The translations under genes were made by a program, and so were the position numbers. The notes under the pieces were generated by a model. That model was not told where the DNA came from. It searched no databases and saw nothing but the letters and a program-made list of their open reading frames with translations. A stretch of 64,000 nt of DNA from NCBI RefSeq assembly GCF_002927045.1, contig NZ_PRDW01000008.1:62001-126000 (forward strand), given 5' to 3'. Below are positions 49,353-60,693 of the stretch, one piece after another. Origin of the DNA: Mycetohabitans endofungorum (GTDB lineage: Bacteria > Pseudomonadota > Gammaproteobacteria > Burkholderiales > Burkholderiaceae). Within the stretch, counting starts at the first letter, position 1, and each line of letters starts with the position of its first letter.

Positions 49353-49999
49353 GCGCGCCGCGCACGAGCTATCCGAGCGCGCAGCGCGCTGGCCTGGTAG
49401 CGTGCCATGCGTGCGGGCTGGTGTCGCCGTTGGTGCGCACCGGCGAACGGCAGTGCTGTGCGCGTTGCGGCGCGACGCTGCACGTGCGCAAACCGGATTC
49501 GATTGCGCGCACGTACGCGTTCTTGATTGCCGCGGCGATTATGTACGTGCCGGCGAACTTGCTACCGGTGATGCATACGTCGTCGTTGCTCGGCTCGCAG
49601 GACGATACGATCATGTCCGGCGTCGTCTATTTCTGGACCTCTGGCGACTGGCCGCTGGCCGTGATCGTATTCGTGGCGAGCATCCTCGTGCCGATGCTCA
49701 AGCTCGCTGTGCTGACGCTGCTGGCCATCACGGCCCAAACCGGTTCGAGATGGCGGCCGTTGCAGCGCACGCGGTTGTATCGCGGCATCGAGGCGATCGG
49801 TCGCTGGTCGATGCTGGATATCTTTGTCATCACGCTGACTGTCGCGCTGGTGCGCTTTCGCTCGCTCGCGGAAATTACCGCCGGACCCGGTGCGGTTGCG
49901 TTCGGCGTAGTCGTCGTACTCACGATGATCGCCTCGATGCAGTTCGATCCCCGCTTGATCTGGGACAACATCGAATCGTCAGGAAAGGAACATGAATAA
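49349..49999 (+). CDS. pqiA: Paraquat-inducible protein A, second PqiA-type protein
   Basis: 216 residues. Cys19/Cys22 (CHAC) and Cys37/Cys40 (CARC) zinc-ribbon, then about four hydrophobic segments including IMYVPANLLPVM and WPLAVIVFVASILVPMLKL. It corresponds to the other repeat of E. coli PqiA, so PqiA is split here into two genes. The ATGA overlap with the gene upstream and the 8-bp overlap with pqiB suggest translational coupling. Confidence 0.9.
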   Translation: MSAPRTSYPSAQRAGLVACHACGLVSPLVRTGERQCCARCGATLHVRKPDSIARTYAFLIAAAIMYVPANLLPVMHTSSLLGSQDDTIMSGVVYFWTSGDWPLAVIVFVASILVPMLKLAVLTLLAITAQTGSRWRPLQRTRLYRGIEAIGRWSMLDIFVITLTVALVRFRSLAEITAGPGAVAFGVVVVLTMIASMQFDPRLIWDNIESSGKEHE

Positions 50000-51665
50000 C
50001 AAAAACAACACCACCGGGACCGGCTCGCCAGAGGCGGGGCCGGGCGACCCCGTTGGGGCGGCTGGCGGTCGCGTGCCGCCGCATCTGCCCGAGCCGGTTG
50101 TGCAGCGCAGGAGCCGCTGGTTGCCGTCGCTGGTCTGGGTGATTCCGCTGATCGCCGCGCTGGTCGGCGTGTCGCTGTTCGTGAAGACGGTGCTGGAGCG
50201 CGGGCCGACAATCACCATCACGTTCAAGACGGCCGAAGGGCTTGAGCCGGGCAAGACACAGGTCAAATACAAGGATGTGGCGATCGGCGCTGTGAAGACC
50301 ATCACGCTGTCCAAGGATCTAGCCACCGTGCTCGTGACCGTCGAGTTGACCAAGCAGGCCGAGGACTTTGCCGTCGCCGACACGCGCTTCTGGGTCGTAC
50401 GGCCGCGCGTGGCGGCCAGCGGTGTATCGGGACTAAGCACGCTGCTCTCGGGCGCCTATATTGGTGTGGACGCCGGCCGTTCGCGGGAAACGCGCAAGCA
50501 GTTCGTCGGACTCGAACAGCCGCCGCCGGTCACGCGCGATCAGAGCGGGCACCAATTCGTGCTGCACGGTGACAACCTGGGATCGGTCGACATCGGCTCG
50601 CCGGTGTTCTATCGGCGCGTGCAGGTCGGGCAGGTAGTGGGCTACAGTCTCGACCCGAACGGCACCGGCGTGACGATGCAAGTATTCGTTAATGCGCCCT
50701 ATGATCAGTACGTCGGTAAGAACACGCGCTGGTGGCATGCGAGCGGCGTCGACCTGCGGCTCGATTCGGGCGGCTTCAAGCTCAATACGCAATCGCTGGC
50801 AGCCGTGGTGATTGGCGGCATTGCATTCCAATCGCCGCCGAGCGAGCCCAGGGGCGAACAAGCGCGCAACGACGCCCATTTCCGCCTGGCGAGCGATGAG
50901 GCCGATGCGATGCGAACGCCGGACGGCGAGGCGGTGCCGTTCGTGCTGAACTTCAACCAGTCGCTGCGCGGCCTGTCGGTTGGCGCACCGGTCGATTTCC
51001 GCGGCATCGTGCTGGGTCAGGTGCGCTCGATCGGTATCGATTACGATCCGGTGAAGCAGGCGTTCCGGATGCCGGTGACCATCGAGTTGTACCCGGACCG
51101 TCTCGGGCCGCGCGTGCGCGAAGCGGCGCGCCCCGGCGGCGCGCGAGCGCGCGCGACGATGATCGAAAGCCTGGTGAAATCGGGGCTGCGGGCTCAGTTG
51201 CGCACCGGCAACCTGATCACCAGCCAGTTATACGTCGCGCTGGACCTGTTCCCGAATGCGCCGCCGGCCAAGGTGAACATGAGCCGCTCGCCGATCGAGT
51301 TGCCGACCGTGCCCAATACGCTGGACGAACTGCAACTGCAGGTGGCCGACATTGCGAAGAAGCTTGACAAGGTGCCGTTCGACGAGATTGGCGCGCGCTT
51401 GAACAGCACGTTGAAGAACGCGGACAGCCTGTTCAAGCAACTTGATACACAGCTTGCGCCGCAGGCCAAGGACACGTTGAGCGCGGCGCAGCAAACATTC
51501 CACTGCGCACAGTCGTCATTGCAACAGGATTCGCCGCTGCAGACCGACGTGCGGCAGGCGCTGCAACAGCTGACTCGTACGCTGCAGTCGCTCAATGCGC
51601 TGTCGGACTATCTCGAACGTCATCCTGAATCGCTGCTGCGCGGCAAGGGGAGAGATCAACCATGA
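49992..51665 (+). CDS. pqiB: PqiB, membrane-anchored protein with tandem MCE (MlaD) domains
   Basis: 557 residues. One N-terminal helix (WLPSLVWVIPLIAALVGVSLFV) anchors it in the inner membrane; three MCE/MlaD repeats follow (around 60-150, 180-270 and 310-400) as in PqiB, which forms a hexameric lipid-conducting tube to the outer membrane. A C-terminal coiled-coil-like region (KNADSLFKQLDTQL, LQQLTRTLQSLNALSDYLE) precedes the stop. pqiC overlaps by 4 bp. Confidence 0.93.
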   Translation: MNNKNNTTGTGSPEAGPGDPVGAAGGRVPPHLPEPVVQRRSRWLPSLVWVIPLIAALVGVSLFVKTVLERGPTITITFKTAEGLEPGKTQVKYKDVAIGAVKTITLSKDLATVLVTVELTKQAEDFAVADTRFWVVRPRVAASGVSGLSTLLSGAYIGVDAGRSRETRKQFVGLEQPPPVTRDQSGHQFVLHGDNLGSVDIGSPVFYRRVQVGQVVGYSLDPNGTGVTMQVFVNAPYDQYVGKNTRWWHASGVDLRLDSGGFKLNTQSLAAVVIGGIAFQSPPSEPRGEQARNDAHFRLASDEADAMRTPDGEAVPFVLNFNQSLRGLSVGAPVDFRGIVLGQVRSIGIDYDPVKQAFRMPVTIELYPDRLGPRVREAARPGGARARATMIESLVKSGLRAQLRTGNLITSQLYVALDLFPNAPPAKVNMSRSPIELPTVPNTLDELQLQVADIAKKLDKVPFDEIGARLNSTLKNADSLFKQLDTQLAPQAKDTLSAAQQTFHCAQSSLQQDSPLQTDVRQALQQLTRTLQSLNALSDYLERHPESLLRGKGRDQP

Positions 51666-52402
51666 AGTCGTGCCGATCTTCGCGGCGCTGTCCCGCGCAC
51701 ATCGCGCCTCTTGTCGCCCTGTGCGTGGCGGCATTGCTCGCGAGCGCGTGTGGCAGTGTGGTGCCCGATCGCTTTTATACACTGACGGGGCCGGCACGCG
51801 GGGCGCCGCGTGCGGCACCGGCGGGGTTCTATATCGAGTTGATGCCGGTCGACGTGCCGCAGCAAGTGGCTCGCTCTCAATTTGTCGTCACGACCGGCCC
51901 GGGCCAGGTGGATCTGCTTGAGCACGAGCGGTGGAGCGCGCCGTTGTCTGACGAGGTGGGCCGCGCGCTGTCTGACGAACTGAGCCACGCACTCGGCGCG
52001 ATCGATGTCTATCGCACGCCGTATCCGGCCACTGCGCCGGTGTTCCGGATCCACGTCAACGTGCAGCGCTTCGAATCGGCGCCCGGCGCGCACGTCGGTG
52101 TGGAGGCGACGTGGAGCGTGCGCGCGTTGCCCGACGGGGTGCCCGTGACATGCCACAGCACAATCGAGGAGCCCGTTACGGCCGGCTATGATGCGCTTGT
52201 GGCCGGTCATCGGCGTGCGCTGCAACGCTTGTCGGCTGACATCGTCGGCGTAGTGCGCAGGCTTGAGCAGTACCGCTCCGCGCCCGTGCCCGCGGCTTCT
52301 GCCTCGGCATCCGCATTGGCACCGGCATCGGCGTCGGCATCGGCGCCAAGCGGGCGCACCGGCATCGCGCCACCAGGGGCAGCGCCGGATTCGGCGCTGT
52401 GA
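51662..52402 (+). CDS. pqiC: PqiC outer-membrane lipoprotein (ABC-type auxiliary family)
   Basis: 246 residues. Signal peptide with lipobox (LLASAC), then the PqiC domain (DRFYTLTGPARG, YIELMPVDVPQQVARSQFV, WSAPLSDEVGRALSDELSH). It is the outer-membrane end of the PqiB tube. The last 35 residues are Ala/Ser/Pro-rich. Overlaps pqiB by ATGA. Convergent with tgt, 30 bp away. Confidence 0.88.
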   Translation: MKSCRSSRRCPAHIAPLVALCVAALLASACGSVVPDRFYTLTGPARGAPRAAPAGFYIELMPVDVPQQVARSQFVVTTGPGQVDLLEHERWSAPLSDEVGRALSDELSHALGAIDVYRTPYPATAPVFRIHVNVQRFESAPGAHVGVEATWSVRALPDGVPVTCHSTIEEPVTAGYDALVAGHRRALQRLSADIVGVVRRLEQYRSAPVPAASASASALAPASASASAPSGRTGIAPPGAAPDSAL

Positions 52403-52432
52403 TGTCCGGCTCTTGTTTAAGTGCGCGAGCCG

Positions 52433-54680
<2,248 letters not shown>

Positions 54681-54784
54681 GAAATAGGACGGGCAGCGCA
54701 ACGGCACGCTCGCGCAACCGCGCTACCCTGATGCACAATGCAGGGCCGTGCCAATAAAATCGATATTGTACTTGCGATAGCCTG

Positions 54785-57244
54785 ATGCCTTTGTCCCGTT
54801 ATCCGCAGCCGGTGTTACCGCGATCAGGTGAACCCGATGCCGTGCCTGACGATGCCGCCGCAGGCGGTGCCGCCGTGCCCGGGCGCGCCGCCGTCGGGCC
54901 GTCGGCACAGCGCTCCCCGGCGGCCACGGTCGGCGACAAGGCTGCGGTCCAAGCCGCTGCTGACACGGCTGCCCAAGCTGTCGGCAGTCCCGCCATTCGG
55001 CCCGCTGGTAACGATTCGGCTAAGCCTACCGACAAGGCTGCGACGGGGCCCACCATCCAGGCCCTGGCTGAACCTGCTACCGACGCTTCGGCCAAGCTCG
55101 CTACCGACGCTCCAGCCAAGCCCGCTACCGAGACTTCAGTCAAACCCGCCGCCAAGGCGGCGGCCAAGCCCGCCGGCAAGTCGGGTGGCAGGCCGAGCGA
55201 TAAATTGGCTCGGCTGGGGCTGGCGCGTGACATCGACCTGGTGCTGCATTTGCCGATGCGCTACGAGGACGAGACGACGCTGACGCCGATCGGCAAATTG
55301 CTGCCGGGCATGACCGCGCAGGTCCAGGGTGAAGTGGTGGACAACGAAATCGCCTACCGACCACGCCGCCAGATGCTGGTACGGCTGCGCGACGAGCATG
55401 GCGATGCGCTGATGCTGCGGTTTCTGAACTTTTGGGGCTCCCAGACCCGGCAACTCGCGTCTGGCGCGCGCTTGCGCGTGCGTGGCGACGTGCGGGGGGG
55501 CTTCTTCGGGATGGAGATGGTGCACCCGGCATACCGAGTGGTCGAAGACGATGCGCCGTTGCCTGACGCATTGACGCCTGTGTATCCGAGTACGGCCGGC
55601 GTATCGCAGGCGTATTTGCGCCGTGCGATCGACAGCGCGCTGCAACGCACACCCTTGCCGGAGTTGCTGCCGCCGCGGATCGCCGACGCGTTCCTGGCCC
55701 CGCTTGGGGTGCCGTCGCTGGCCGATGCGGTGCGCACGCTGCATCACCCGCGTGCGGATGCGGATGAGGCCGCCCTAATGGACCGAACCCATCCGGCGTG
55801 GTTGCGGATCAAATTCGAGGAGTTGCTCGCGCAGCAATTGTCGCTCAAACGCGCGCATGACGAGCGGCGCTTGCGCGCCGCACCGGCAATGGCGCGTCGT
55901 CCCGCCGCTGATCGCGACGCGCTCGTCACGCGGTTGCATGCCGCACTGCCGTTCCAACTGACCGGCGCGCAGCAGCGGGCCAGCGAGCAAATTGCGGTGG
56001 ATCTGGCCGCGGCGCATCCGATGCAGCGGTTGCTGCAGGGGGACGTGGGCAGCGGCAAGACGGTGGTCGCCGCGCTGGCGGCGGCGCAGGCGATTGATGC
56101 CGGCTACCAGGCGGCGCTGATGGCCCCCACCGAGTTGCTGGCCGAACAACATGCGCGCAAACTGCGCGGCTGGCTCGAGCCGCTGGGTGTGCGCACTGCG
56201 TGGCTGGCCGGTAGCCTGAAGGCGCGTGATAAGCGCGCCGCACTGGAGGCGGTGGCCAGCGGCGACGCGCAGCTGGTGGTCGGCACGCATGCGATGATCC
56301 AGGAGGCGGTGAAATTCGCCCGGCTTGGTTTGGTGATCGTGGACGAGCAGCACCGCTTTGGCGTCGAGCAGCGGCTTGCATTGCGCGCGAAGGCGCAGGC
56401 CGAAGCCGCGGTGTCGGGGTTCCAGCCACATCAATTGATGATGTCCGCGACGCCGATTCCGCGCACGCTCGCGATGACGTACTACGCGGACCTGGATGTG
56501 TCCACGATCGATGAGTTACCACCGGGGCGCACGCCGGTGCTTACCAAGCTGGTATCGGACGCGCGTCGCGATGAAGTGATTGCCCGCGTGCGCGAGGCCG
56601 CCCTGGCTGGACGCCAAGTGTACTGGGTGTGCCCGTTGATCGAGGAGAGCGAGGCGCTGCAACTGCAGACTGCCGTGGACACCTATGAGACACTCGTCGT
56701 CGCGCTGCCGCAGCTGCAGGTGGGGCTGGTGCACGGTCGCCTGGCGGCAGCCGACAAGGCCGACGTGATGGCGCGCTTTACCCGCAATGAGATTCATTTG
56801 CTGGTAGCGACCACGGTGATCGAGGTTGGCGTTGACGTGCCCAATGCGTCGTTGATGGTGATCGAGCACGCGGAGCGCTTCGGCCTCGCGCAATTGCACC
56901 AATTACGCGGCCGGGTCGGCCGGGGCAGCCAGTCGTCGGTGTGCCTGCTGATGTACGCCAGCCCGCTGTCGTTGGCGGCGCGCGAACGACTGCGCACGAT
57001 GCGCGAGACCACAGACGGTTTCGAGATCGCGCGCCGGGATCTGGAGATCCGTGGCCCAGGCGAATTCCTTGGCGCGCGGCAATCCGGCGCAGCGATGTTG
57101 CGCTTTGCAGACATCGAACAGGATGCTTGGCTGATCGAGCCGGCACGGCGCGCGGCCGAGCGGCTGCTGGGCGAGTATCCGCAGGCCGCCGCCGCGCACT
57201 TGGCACGTTGGCTCGGCAGCCGCGAGCAGTACTTGAAGGCGTGA
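54785..57244 (+). CDS. recG: ATP-dependent DNA helicase RecG with long low-complexity N-terminus
   Basis: 819 residues, against about 690 in E. coli. Residues about 1-135 are an Ala/Pro/Thr/Lys/Asp-rich extension with degenerate repeats such as ATDASAKLATDAPAKPATET. The real RecG begins near 140 (KLARLGLARDIDLVLHLPMR). The wedge domain, helicase Walker A (GDVGSGKTVVAALAAA), DEQH box (VIVDEQHRFGVEQR) and motif VI region (QLHQLRGRVGRGSQSS) are intact, so branch migration activity is expected. The extension may be a flexible tether. Confidence 0.94.
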   Translation: MPLSRYPQPVLPRSGEPDAVPDDAAAGGAAVPGRAAVGPSAQRSPAATVGDKAAVQAAADTAAQAVGSPAIRPAGNDSAKPTDKAATGPTIQALAEPATDASAKLATDAPAKPATETSVKPAAKAAAKPAGKSGGRPSDKLARLGLARDIDLVLHLPMRYEDETTLTPIGKLLPGMTAQVQGEVVDNEIAYRPRRQMLVRLRDEHGDALMLRFLNFWGSQTRQLASGARLRVRGDVRGGFFGMEMVHPAYRVVEDDAPLPDALTPVYPSTAGVSQAYLRRAIDSALQRTPLPELLPPRIADAFLAPLGVPSLADAVRTLHHPRADADEAALMDRTHPAWLRIKFEELLAQQLSLKRAHDERRLRAAPAMARRPAADRDALVTRLHAALPFQLTGAQQRASEQIAVDLAAAHPMQRLLQGDVGSGKTVVAALAAAQAIDAGYQAALMAPTELLAEQHARKLRGWLEPLGVRTAWLAGSLKARDKRAALEAVASGDAQLVVGTHAMIQEAVKFARLGLVIVDEQHRFGVEQRLALRAKAQAEAAVSGFQPHQLMMSATPIPRTLAMTYYADLDVSTIDELPPGRTPVLTKLVSDARRDEVIARVREAALAGRQVYWVCPLIEESEALQLQTAVDTYETLVVALPQLQVGLVHGRLAAADKADVMARFTRNEIHLLVATTVIEVGVDVPNASLMVIEHAERFGLAQLHQLRGRVGRGSQSSVCLLMYASPLSLAARERLRTMRETTDGFEIARRDLEIRGPGEFLGARQSGAAMLRFADIEQDAWLIEPARRAAERLLGEYPQAAAAHLARWLGSREQYLKA

Positions 57245-57318
57245 AGGTGAGAAGGCAGGTTTCCGGCCATGCCGGCGAGGGGGATAAAGGCCCCTTGGCA
57301 AATGGGCCGGCAACGCGT

Positions 57319-57355
57319 ATAAGAGAAATCTATCGAAAGTATCGCCTTGATTAGT
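57319..57355 (+). promoter_or_regulatory. Candidate OxyR operator upstream of oxyR
   Basis: Four 4-nt elements at 11-bp spacing: ATAA (57319-57322), CTAT (57330-57333), ATCG (57341-57344), TAGT (57352-57355), each separated by 7 nt. The consensus OxyR site is ATAG-N7-CTAT-N7-ATAG-N7-CTAT, so agreement is 3/4, 4/4, 2/4 and 2/4. It ends 5 bp before the oxyR ATG, which would fit autoregulation or repression. Confidence 0.4.
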
Positions 57356-57360
57356 CGATA

Positions 57361-58320
57361 ATGACGCTCACCGAACTCAAGTACATCGTTGCCGTTGCCC
57401 GGGAACGCCATTTTGGCCGGGCGGCGGAGGCGTGTTTCGTCAGCCAGCCGACGTTGTCGGTCGCGATTAAGAAGCTCGAGGACGAACTGAACGTTCAGAT
57501 CTTCGAGCGTGGTACCAGCGAGGTCAGCGTCACGCCGATCGGCGAGCAGATCGTCACCCAGGCGCAACGTGTGCTCGAGCAGACGCTCGCAATCAAGGAA
57601 ATCGCCAAGCAGGGCAAGGATCCGCTGGTCGGGCCGCTGCGGCTCGGCGTGATTTATACGATCGGCCCGTATTTGCTGCCGGCGCTGGTCAAGCAGATGA
57701 TCGAGACGGTGCCGCAGATGCCGCTGATGCTGCAGGAGAACTTCACGCTGAAGCTGATCGAACTGCTCAAGCAAGGCGAGATCGACGTCGCGATCATGGC
57801 GCTGCCGTTCCCGGAAACCGGCTTGATGGTCCGTGCGCTGTATGACGAACCGTTCGTGGTCGCGCTTCCTGCGGGACACCCGTGGGAGCGGCGCAATGCG
57901 ATCAATGCCGAGGACCTGAAACAGGAAACGATGTTGCTGCTGGGCAGCGGCCACTGTTTCCGGGACCATGTGCTGGGCGTGTGCCCGGAGCTAATGCGCT
58001 TTTCGCAGAACGCGGACGGGATTCAGAAGACGTTCGAGGGCAGCTCGCTGGAGACGATCCGTCACATGGTGGCCAGCGGCGTGGGCATCACCGTGCTGCC
58101 GCGCACCTCGGTGCAGGAAGTACGCGCGCATGCGAGCGGCGTGGACAATGGCCTGCTTAGCTACGTGCCGTTTACCGAGCCGCAGCCGGACCGGCGCGTG
58201 GTGCTGGCATGGCGCAAGAGCTTCACGCGGATGCCGGCGATCGATGCGATCTGCGATGCGGTCCGCGCGTGCGAGTTACCCGGTACGCGCAAACTCGAAT
58301 TGCCCGCCGCGGTCAACTGA
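57361..58320 (+). CDS. oxyR: Peroxide-sensing LysR-type regulator OxyR
   Basis: 319 residues. N-terminal winged helix (ELKYIVAVARERHFGRAAEA, QPTLSVAIKKLEDEL). The redox cysteines Cys199 (GSGHCFRDH) and Cys208 (VLGVCPEL) sit at the same positions as in E. coli, so H2O2 sensing by disulfide formation is expected. It probably controls dps and itself. dps follows after 21 bp. In Burkholderia katG normally lies between them, as I recall; it is missing here. Confidence 0.96.
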   Translation: MTLTELKYIVAVARERHFGRAAEACFVSQPTLSVAIKKLEDELNVQIFERGTSEVSVTPIGEQIVTQAQRVLEQTLAIKEIAKQGKDPLVGPLRLGVIYTIGPYLLPALVKQMIETVPQMPLMLQENFTLKLIELLKQGEIDVAIMALPFPETGLMVRALYDEPFVVALPAGHPWERRNAINAEDLKQETMLLLGSGHCFRDHVLGVCPELMRFSQNADGIQKTFEGSSLETIRHMVASGVGITVLPRTSVQEVRAHASGVDNGLLSYVPFTEPQPDRRVVLAWRKSFTRMPAIDAICDAVRACELPGTRKLELPAAVN

Positions 58321-58341
58321 CTGTTTTTTTCCACGGAGGCC

Positions 58342-58827
58342 ATGATGTCACTTCACCCCACTCGTAACACGCTGCCCGAGGACATCCGCCGCCAATCGAT
58401 CGGCTTGCTTGGACAGTCATTGATCACGGCAATCGATCTTCAGCGGCAGGCGAAGCAGGCGCATTGGAATGTCCAGGGGCCACAATTCATCGCATTGCAC
58501 CTGTTGTTCGACGAAGTCCACTCGGCAGCGGTCGAATGGGCGGACTTGAGTGCCGAGCGACTGGTCGCACTTGGCGGCACAGCGGATGGCCGCATTCAGC
58601 AGGTCGCCGGCCAATCGCCACTGCCGCCGTATCCGCTCGAACTCAGGGATGGCAAGGACCACGTCCGGCAACTTGCCGATGCGTTGGCCAAGTACGGCCA
58701 GCAGGTCCACCAGGCGATCATCGCAACGGCCGACGTCGGCGACCCGACATCGTCCGATCTGTTCACCGAAATTTCCCGCGGCGTGGACGAACACCTGTGG
58801 AAGGTCGACGCGCATCACTACGGGTGA
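58342..58827 (+). CDS. dps: DNA-protecting ferritin-like protein Dps
   Basis: 161 residues. Ferroxidase ligands His41, His53, Asp57 and Glu72 match H51, H63, D67 and E82 of E. coli Dps, within AHWNVQGPQFIALHLLFDEV and AVEWADLSAERL. Forms a 12-mer that binds DNA and oxidises Fe(II) with H2O2. The start could be either of two ATG codons (58342 or 58345). CACGGAGGCC gives a good ribosome site. In the absence of katG, Dps is directly behind oxyR. Confidence 0.95.
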   Translation: MMSLHPTRNTLPEDIRRQSIGLLGQSLITAIDLQRQAKQAHWNVQGPQFIALHLLFDEVHSAAVEWADLSAERLVALGGTADGRIQQVAGQSPLPPYPLELRDGKDHVRQLADALAKYGQQVHQAIIATADVGDPTSSDLFTEISRGVDEHLWKVDAHHYG

Positions 58828-58940
58828 TGGCCTGCGCGCCGGTCCGCTGTCCGGGCGGCCCGGCCCACGCGAAGCGGCGCGGCGCGACCAGCAGGCGGCA
58901 AACGACAAGCAGCAAGCAGCGGCCTACGCGCGTTTTCACC

Positions 58941-58946
58941 TAGAAT
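58941..58946 (+). promoter_or_regulatory. Possible -10 element of ubiA
   Basis: TAGAAT (in CACCTAGAATAACG) lies 33 bp before the ubiA start, in the 151-bp gap after dps. The -35 is not obvious. Confidence 0.35.
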
Positions 58947-58978
58947 AACGGATCACGACGTTTCGATCCGAGTGCTGC

Positions 58979-59854
58979 ATGATGTCCACGCTAACCTTGC
59001 GTCTGCCGTTGTATTTCCGCCTGCTGCGGCTGCACAGGCCGATCGGCAGCGTGCTGCTGCTGTGGCCGACGCTCAATGCGTTATGGGTAGCAGCAGACGG
59101 CCATCCCCCCGCCTATATCGTTGCGATCTTCGCGATTGGCACTGTTCTGATGCGCTCGGCCGGATGCGCGGTCAACGATTACGCAGACCGCGATTTCGAC
59201 AAGCATGTGAAGCGCACGCAGGATCGCCCTCTCACGTCGGGCCAGATTGCCCCGTGGGAAGCACTTGCGGTAGCGGCCGTGCTTGCGCTGGTGTCGTTCC
59301 TGCTGATCCTGCCGCTGAACTCGCTGACCAAGTGGCTCTCTGTCGCGGCGCTGTTCGTGGCGGGCACGTATCCGTTTATGAAGCGCTTTTTCGCGATTCC
59401 GCAGGCCTACTTGGGCATTGCGTTCGGCTTCGGGATCCCAATGGGGTTCGCCGCGATCCAGGGCCATGTGCCGCCGCTCGCGTGGCTGATGCTGCTGGCG
59501 AACGTGTTCTGGTCGCTCGCCTACGACACCGCCTACGCGATGGTGGACCGCGATGATGACATCAAGATCGGCATTCGCACGTCCGCATTGACGTTCGGCC
59601 GTTTCGACGTGCTGGCCGTGATGCTGTGCTACGCAGCGATGCTGGGCATTTATGCGTGGATCGGCTATGCACGGCACTGGTCCGTCGCGTACTGGGCTGG
59701 ATGGGCGGGCGCACTCGGCTGTGCAGCGTACCACTACACGTTGATCCGCGACCGCGACCGGATGCGGTGCTTTGCGGCGTTCATGCACAACAACTGGCTC
59801 GGCGGTATTCTGTTCGCCGGTCTCGCCGCGCACTATGCAAGCACGGGGCTCTAA
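58979..59854 (+). CDS. ubiA: 4-hydroxybenzoate octaprenyltransferase UbiA
   Basis: 291 residues, eight or nine hydrophobic helices. Attaches the octaprenyl chain to 4-hydroxybenzoate in ubiquinone synthesis. The two Asp-rich motifs are [20 protein letters not shown] and [17 protein letters not shown]. Start ATG at 58979 (or 58982). Convergent with proC, 15 bp apart. Confidence 0.95.
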   Translation: MMSTLTLRLPLYFRLLRLHRPIGSVLLLWPTLNALWVAADGHPPAYIVAIFAIGTVLMRSAGCAVNDYADRDFDKHVKRTQDRPLTSGQIAPWEALAVAAVLALVSFLLILPLNSLTKWLSVAALFVAGTYPFMKRFFAIPQAYLGIAFGFGIPMGFAAIQGHVPPLAWLMLLANVFWSLAYDTAYAMVDRDDDIKIGIRTSALTFGRFDVLAVMLCYAAMLGIYAWIGYARHWSVAYWAGWAGALGCAAYHYTLIRDRDRMRCFAAFMHNNWLGGILFAGLAAHYASTGL

Positions 59855-59869
59855 GCGCGCGGCGCCTGC

Positions 59870-60682
59870 TCATTGTTTGCCGAACGCGCCGCCCATCTGG
59901 ATCGCTCGGGTGTGGGCCGCCAACGCGCCGCGTACGATCGCCGCGCCGATGCCGTCGGCCTCGAAGGACTCGAGCGCGGCGGCCGTTGTGCCACCTTTCG
60001 AGGTCACGCGCTCGCGCAGCACGCTGGCGGACTCGCCTGACTGTGCGGCCAGTTGGGCGGCACCGGTGAACGTGGCGAGCGCCAGGGCGCGCGCCTGTTC
60101 ATCGTCGAGTCCCAATTGGCGCGCGGCGCGCTGCAGGGCCTCGATGAAGTAGAACACGTAGGCCGGGCCGCTGCCGGAAATGGCCGTCACTGCATCGATT
60201 TTCGATTCATCGTCGCACCACACGATCTCGCCGACCGCGCGCAGCACCCGCTCGGCGAGCGCTCGGTCGGTATCATCGACACCGTGTAGCGCTGCCAGAC
60301 CGGTTACGCCCATGCCAATCAGCGCTGGGGTATTGGGCATCGTGCGCACCACGCGCGGGTAGCCGTTGAGCCAATGCGAGATGTCTGCCGCGCGGATCCC
60401 GGCGGCAATGCTGATGATCAGCTGCGCACGCAGCCACGGCGCGAGCGATTCGACCACGGTTTTCATCACCTGAGGCTTGACCGCGATGACGATCGCATCG
60501 TAGTCGCCGAGCGAGGCGTCGACAGCGTCGCCGGTATGTATCGAGTGTTGTTGCGCCAAGCGCGCGCGCGCGTCGGCTGACGGGTCGATGGCGTACAGGT
60601 CGGCGGTCGGGATGCCACGCTTGAGCAGCCCGCCGATCAGGGCGGCGGCCATGTTGCCTGCGCCGATGAATGCAATTTTCAT
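59870..60682 (-). CDS. proC: Pyrroline-5-carboxylate reductase ProC
   Basis: 270 residues. Final step of proline synthesis. N-terminal dinucleotide fold MKIAFIGAGNMAAALIGGL; VVRTMPNTPALIGMGVTGL and the C-terminal TSKGGTTAAALESFEADG are the signature regions. It lies 11 bp after yggS on the strand; the yggS-proC pair is widespread. ProA, the preceding enzyme of the route, is at 32.9 kb. Confidence 0.96.
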   Translation of the reverse strand: MKIAFIGAGNMAAALIGGLLKRGIPTADLYAIDPSADARARLAQQHSIHTGDAVDASLGDYDAIVIAVKPQVMKTVVESLAPWLRAQLIISIAAGIRAADISHWLNGYPRVVRTMPNTPALIGMGVTGLAALHGVDDTDRALAERVLRAVGEIVWCDDESKIDAVTAISGSGPAYVFYFIEALQRAARQLGLDDEQARALALATFTGAAQLAAQSGESASVLRERVTSKGGTTAAALESFEADGIGAAIVRGALAAHTRAIQMGGAFGKQ

Positions 60683-60693
60683 GGGGATTCCGT

